A stretch of DNA of 64,000 nt from Epiperipatus broadwayi (Eukaryota; Onychophora; Udeonychophora; Euonychophora; Peripatidae): assembly GCA_028023455.1 (NCBI GenBank), contig JAQFVV010006293.1, positions 2,307,844-2,371,843 of the forward strand, written 5' to 3'. The translations under genes were made by a program, and so were the position numbers. This document shows, piece after piece, positions 62,801 through 64,000 of the stretch (its first letter is position 1; every line of letters starts with the position of its first letter). The notes under the pieces were generated by a model. The model was not told the DNA's origin. It did not search any database and was given only the letters and a program-made list of their open reading frames with translations.

Positions 62801-64000
62801 TTAAAAAAAACATTGGAATGTGATATGTGATCACATTTCTTAATATTTCTTCACCTTACATTGAAAACATATATTTTATCCTTACTTAATTTGTTTCCTA
62901 TAGTATTTTGTCTAATAAAATATTTCCTAAGCATAAAGCTAAAAATTTTATGAAAATTAAGAAAAAATTTAAATAGTAACTCCAAAGTTGTTACAGACTT
63001 TAAAACATTAAAACAACTAGAGAGGCCATAATTTGTTGATAATGAAATTGTTATTGCTTATTCATATGAAAAGTTATTGAAGAAAAATAATATTAATTAG
63101 AGCCTGTTTAACTGTGTTGAAAGTCTAATAATTCACTATTCATTTTATTTAAAAAAATAAAGATTATAATATAGTAAGTTGTTTTTTTTTTTAATTTTTG
63201 ATGAATGTGAATAAGTGAATACACACATTAAATATGTATGGAAATATATTTTCTCAATTTATTATTAATAAGTTTTTTTTTAAATTTACTTCATAATCTA
63301 AATTTATATATGCCTACTGTACTCATAAAGGAGCACCTGTGTTGTATATATTTATGTGTGTGTGCTGAAAAGTGCTGTACACATGCAATTCAATAAACAG
63401 TATGTAGTTTATTGTAATTTAAACTTATCAGCAGAACAAGTTATTATATGCAAAGTACATGAGGGGAGTTTAAAATAAAATATAGCAGCTATTATAGCTC
63501 CATGATAATTACACAAAACATTTCAATTGATAGTCACTCAACAAAAAAATTTCCTGACAAAGTATATAAACTAGTTAGTCATTATGATAATTCAATGTTT
63601 TGTTTAAAATAATTCTTAGAAAAAAGTTTTGCAGTCTTTAAAGATCTTAAACGATATGAGCTGTACTTTTCCATAGAAATATATTTTGTCAGTTATTTTA
63701 GAGGGAAAAAAATTAGCCACTAAAGCTGGGCTAAATGAAATTTTTTTTTAGATAATTTTTATAATGTAAATGGGATCTATCCACCCCACACACACACCCA
63801 AAAAAACATGTTTAAGTTCACTAAATACTTTTTAAAGAAGTCTTGTTTTGTTCATTTGTTTCTCATGTGATTTTGCAATAGTAAATTTTATAGTATCATA
63901 TCTGAAAGCTGGGTTTCATTGTATTTTTAGAATTTTATGCAGCATCCTTAAATAAAAATTTTCTAATTCCTTTATGTTACAATAATAGAGAGTTAAAGTC
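59896..64000. other. AT-rich region, no gene seen
   Basis: Contains a fold-back at about 61243-61316 (GTCCAGAAATTAATTAA facing TTAATTAATATCTGGAC) that could be a tiny MITE, and otherwise A/T tracts. An 86-codon frame at 61370-61630 has no recognisable domain. Confidence 0.55.

Noticed and set aside
1-64000. CRISPR arrays, bacterial operons or prophage
   Set aside because: Spliced animal exon, LINE, SINE and DNA-transposon content show nuclear eukaryotic DNA; no such features are present.

Overview
This is AT-rich animal (invertebrate) DNA with almost no coding sequence. The only host-gene sequence I can support is one internal exon on the + strand (26456-26596). It encodes the first half of KH domain 1 of a Nova/pasilla-type RNA-binding splicing regulator. 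The exon is far richer in GC than its surroundings, and no other exon of the gene was recognised, so the window looks like very long introns (and perhaps some intergenic DNA) of a large genome. A mollusc or a chelicerate would fit, but the sequence does not settle the phylum.

The rest is repeats in an AT-rich background. From left to right: a tandem array of a 456-bp unit that flips orientation (1-1921); two fold-back relatives of that unit (2399-2560 and 18797-18945); fragments of non-LTR retrotransposons on both strands (8925-9640, 11480-12540, 16676-17090, 20275-21540, 35330-36490, 58640-59110); tRNA-derived SINE pieces (12627-12730, 19766-20081, 22660-22790, 43860-43975, 51301-51390, 59830-59895); a decayed LTR (Ty3/gypsy) element with both LTRs (27867-30818); a TIR element with a nested fold-back (31085-32169); a second tandem/inverted array of a ~475-bp unit (32172-33587) with older dispersed copies (48330-48560, 49075-49520); three hAT non-autonomous elements with 8-bp target duplications (15253, 44356, 55270); and a broken piggyBac-like transposase (57495-58020, - strand).

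The most interesting observation is that both tandem/inverted repeat families carry what reads as a type I hammerhead self-cleaving ribozyme. The 456-bp family has the CTGACGA and GAAA core boxes, a stem II hairpin, a very short stem III ending in a canonical GTC cleavage triplet, and a two-part stem I. The second family, unrelated in sequence, has CTGATGA, GAAA, a stem II hairpin, a short stem III with an ATA triplet, and a two-part stem I. Self-cleavage of array transcripts would release 456-nt and ~475-nt RNAs, the architecture of hammerhead satellites and animal retrozymes. Covariation and activity could not be tested here.
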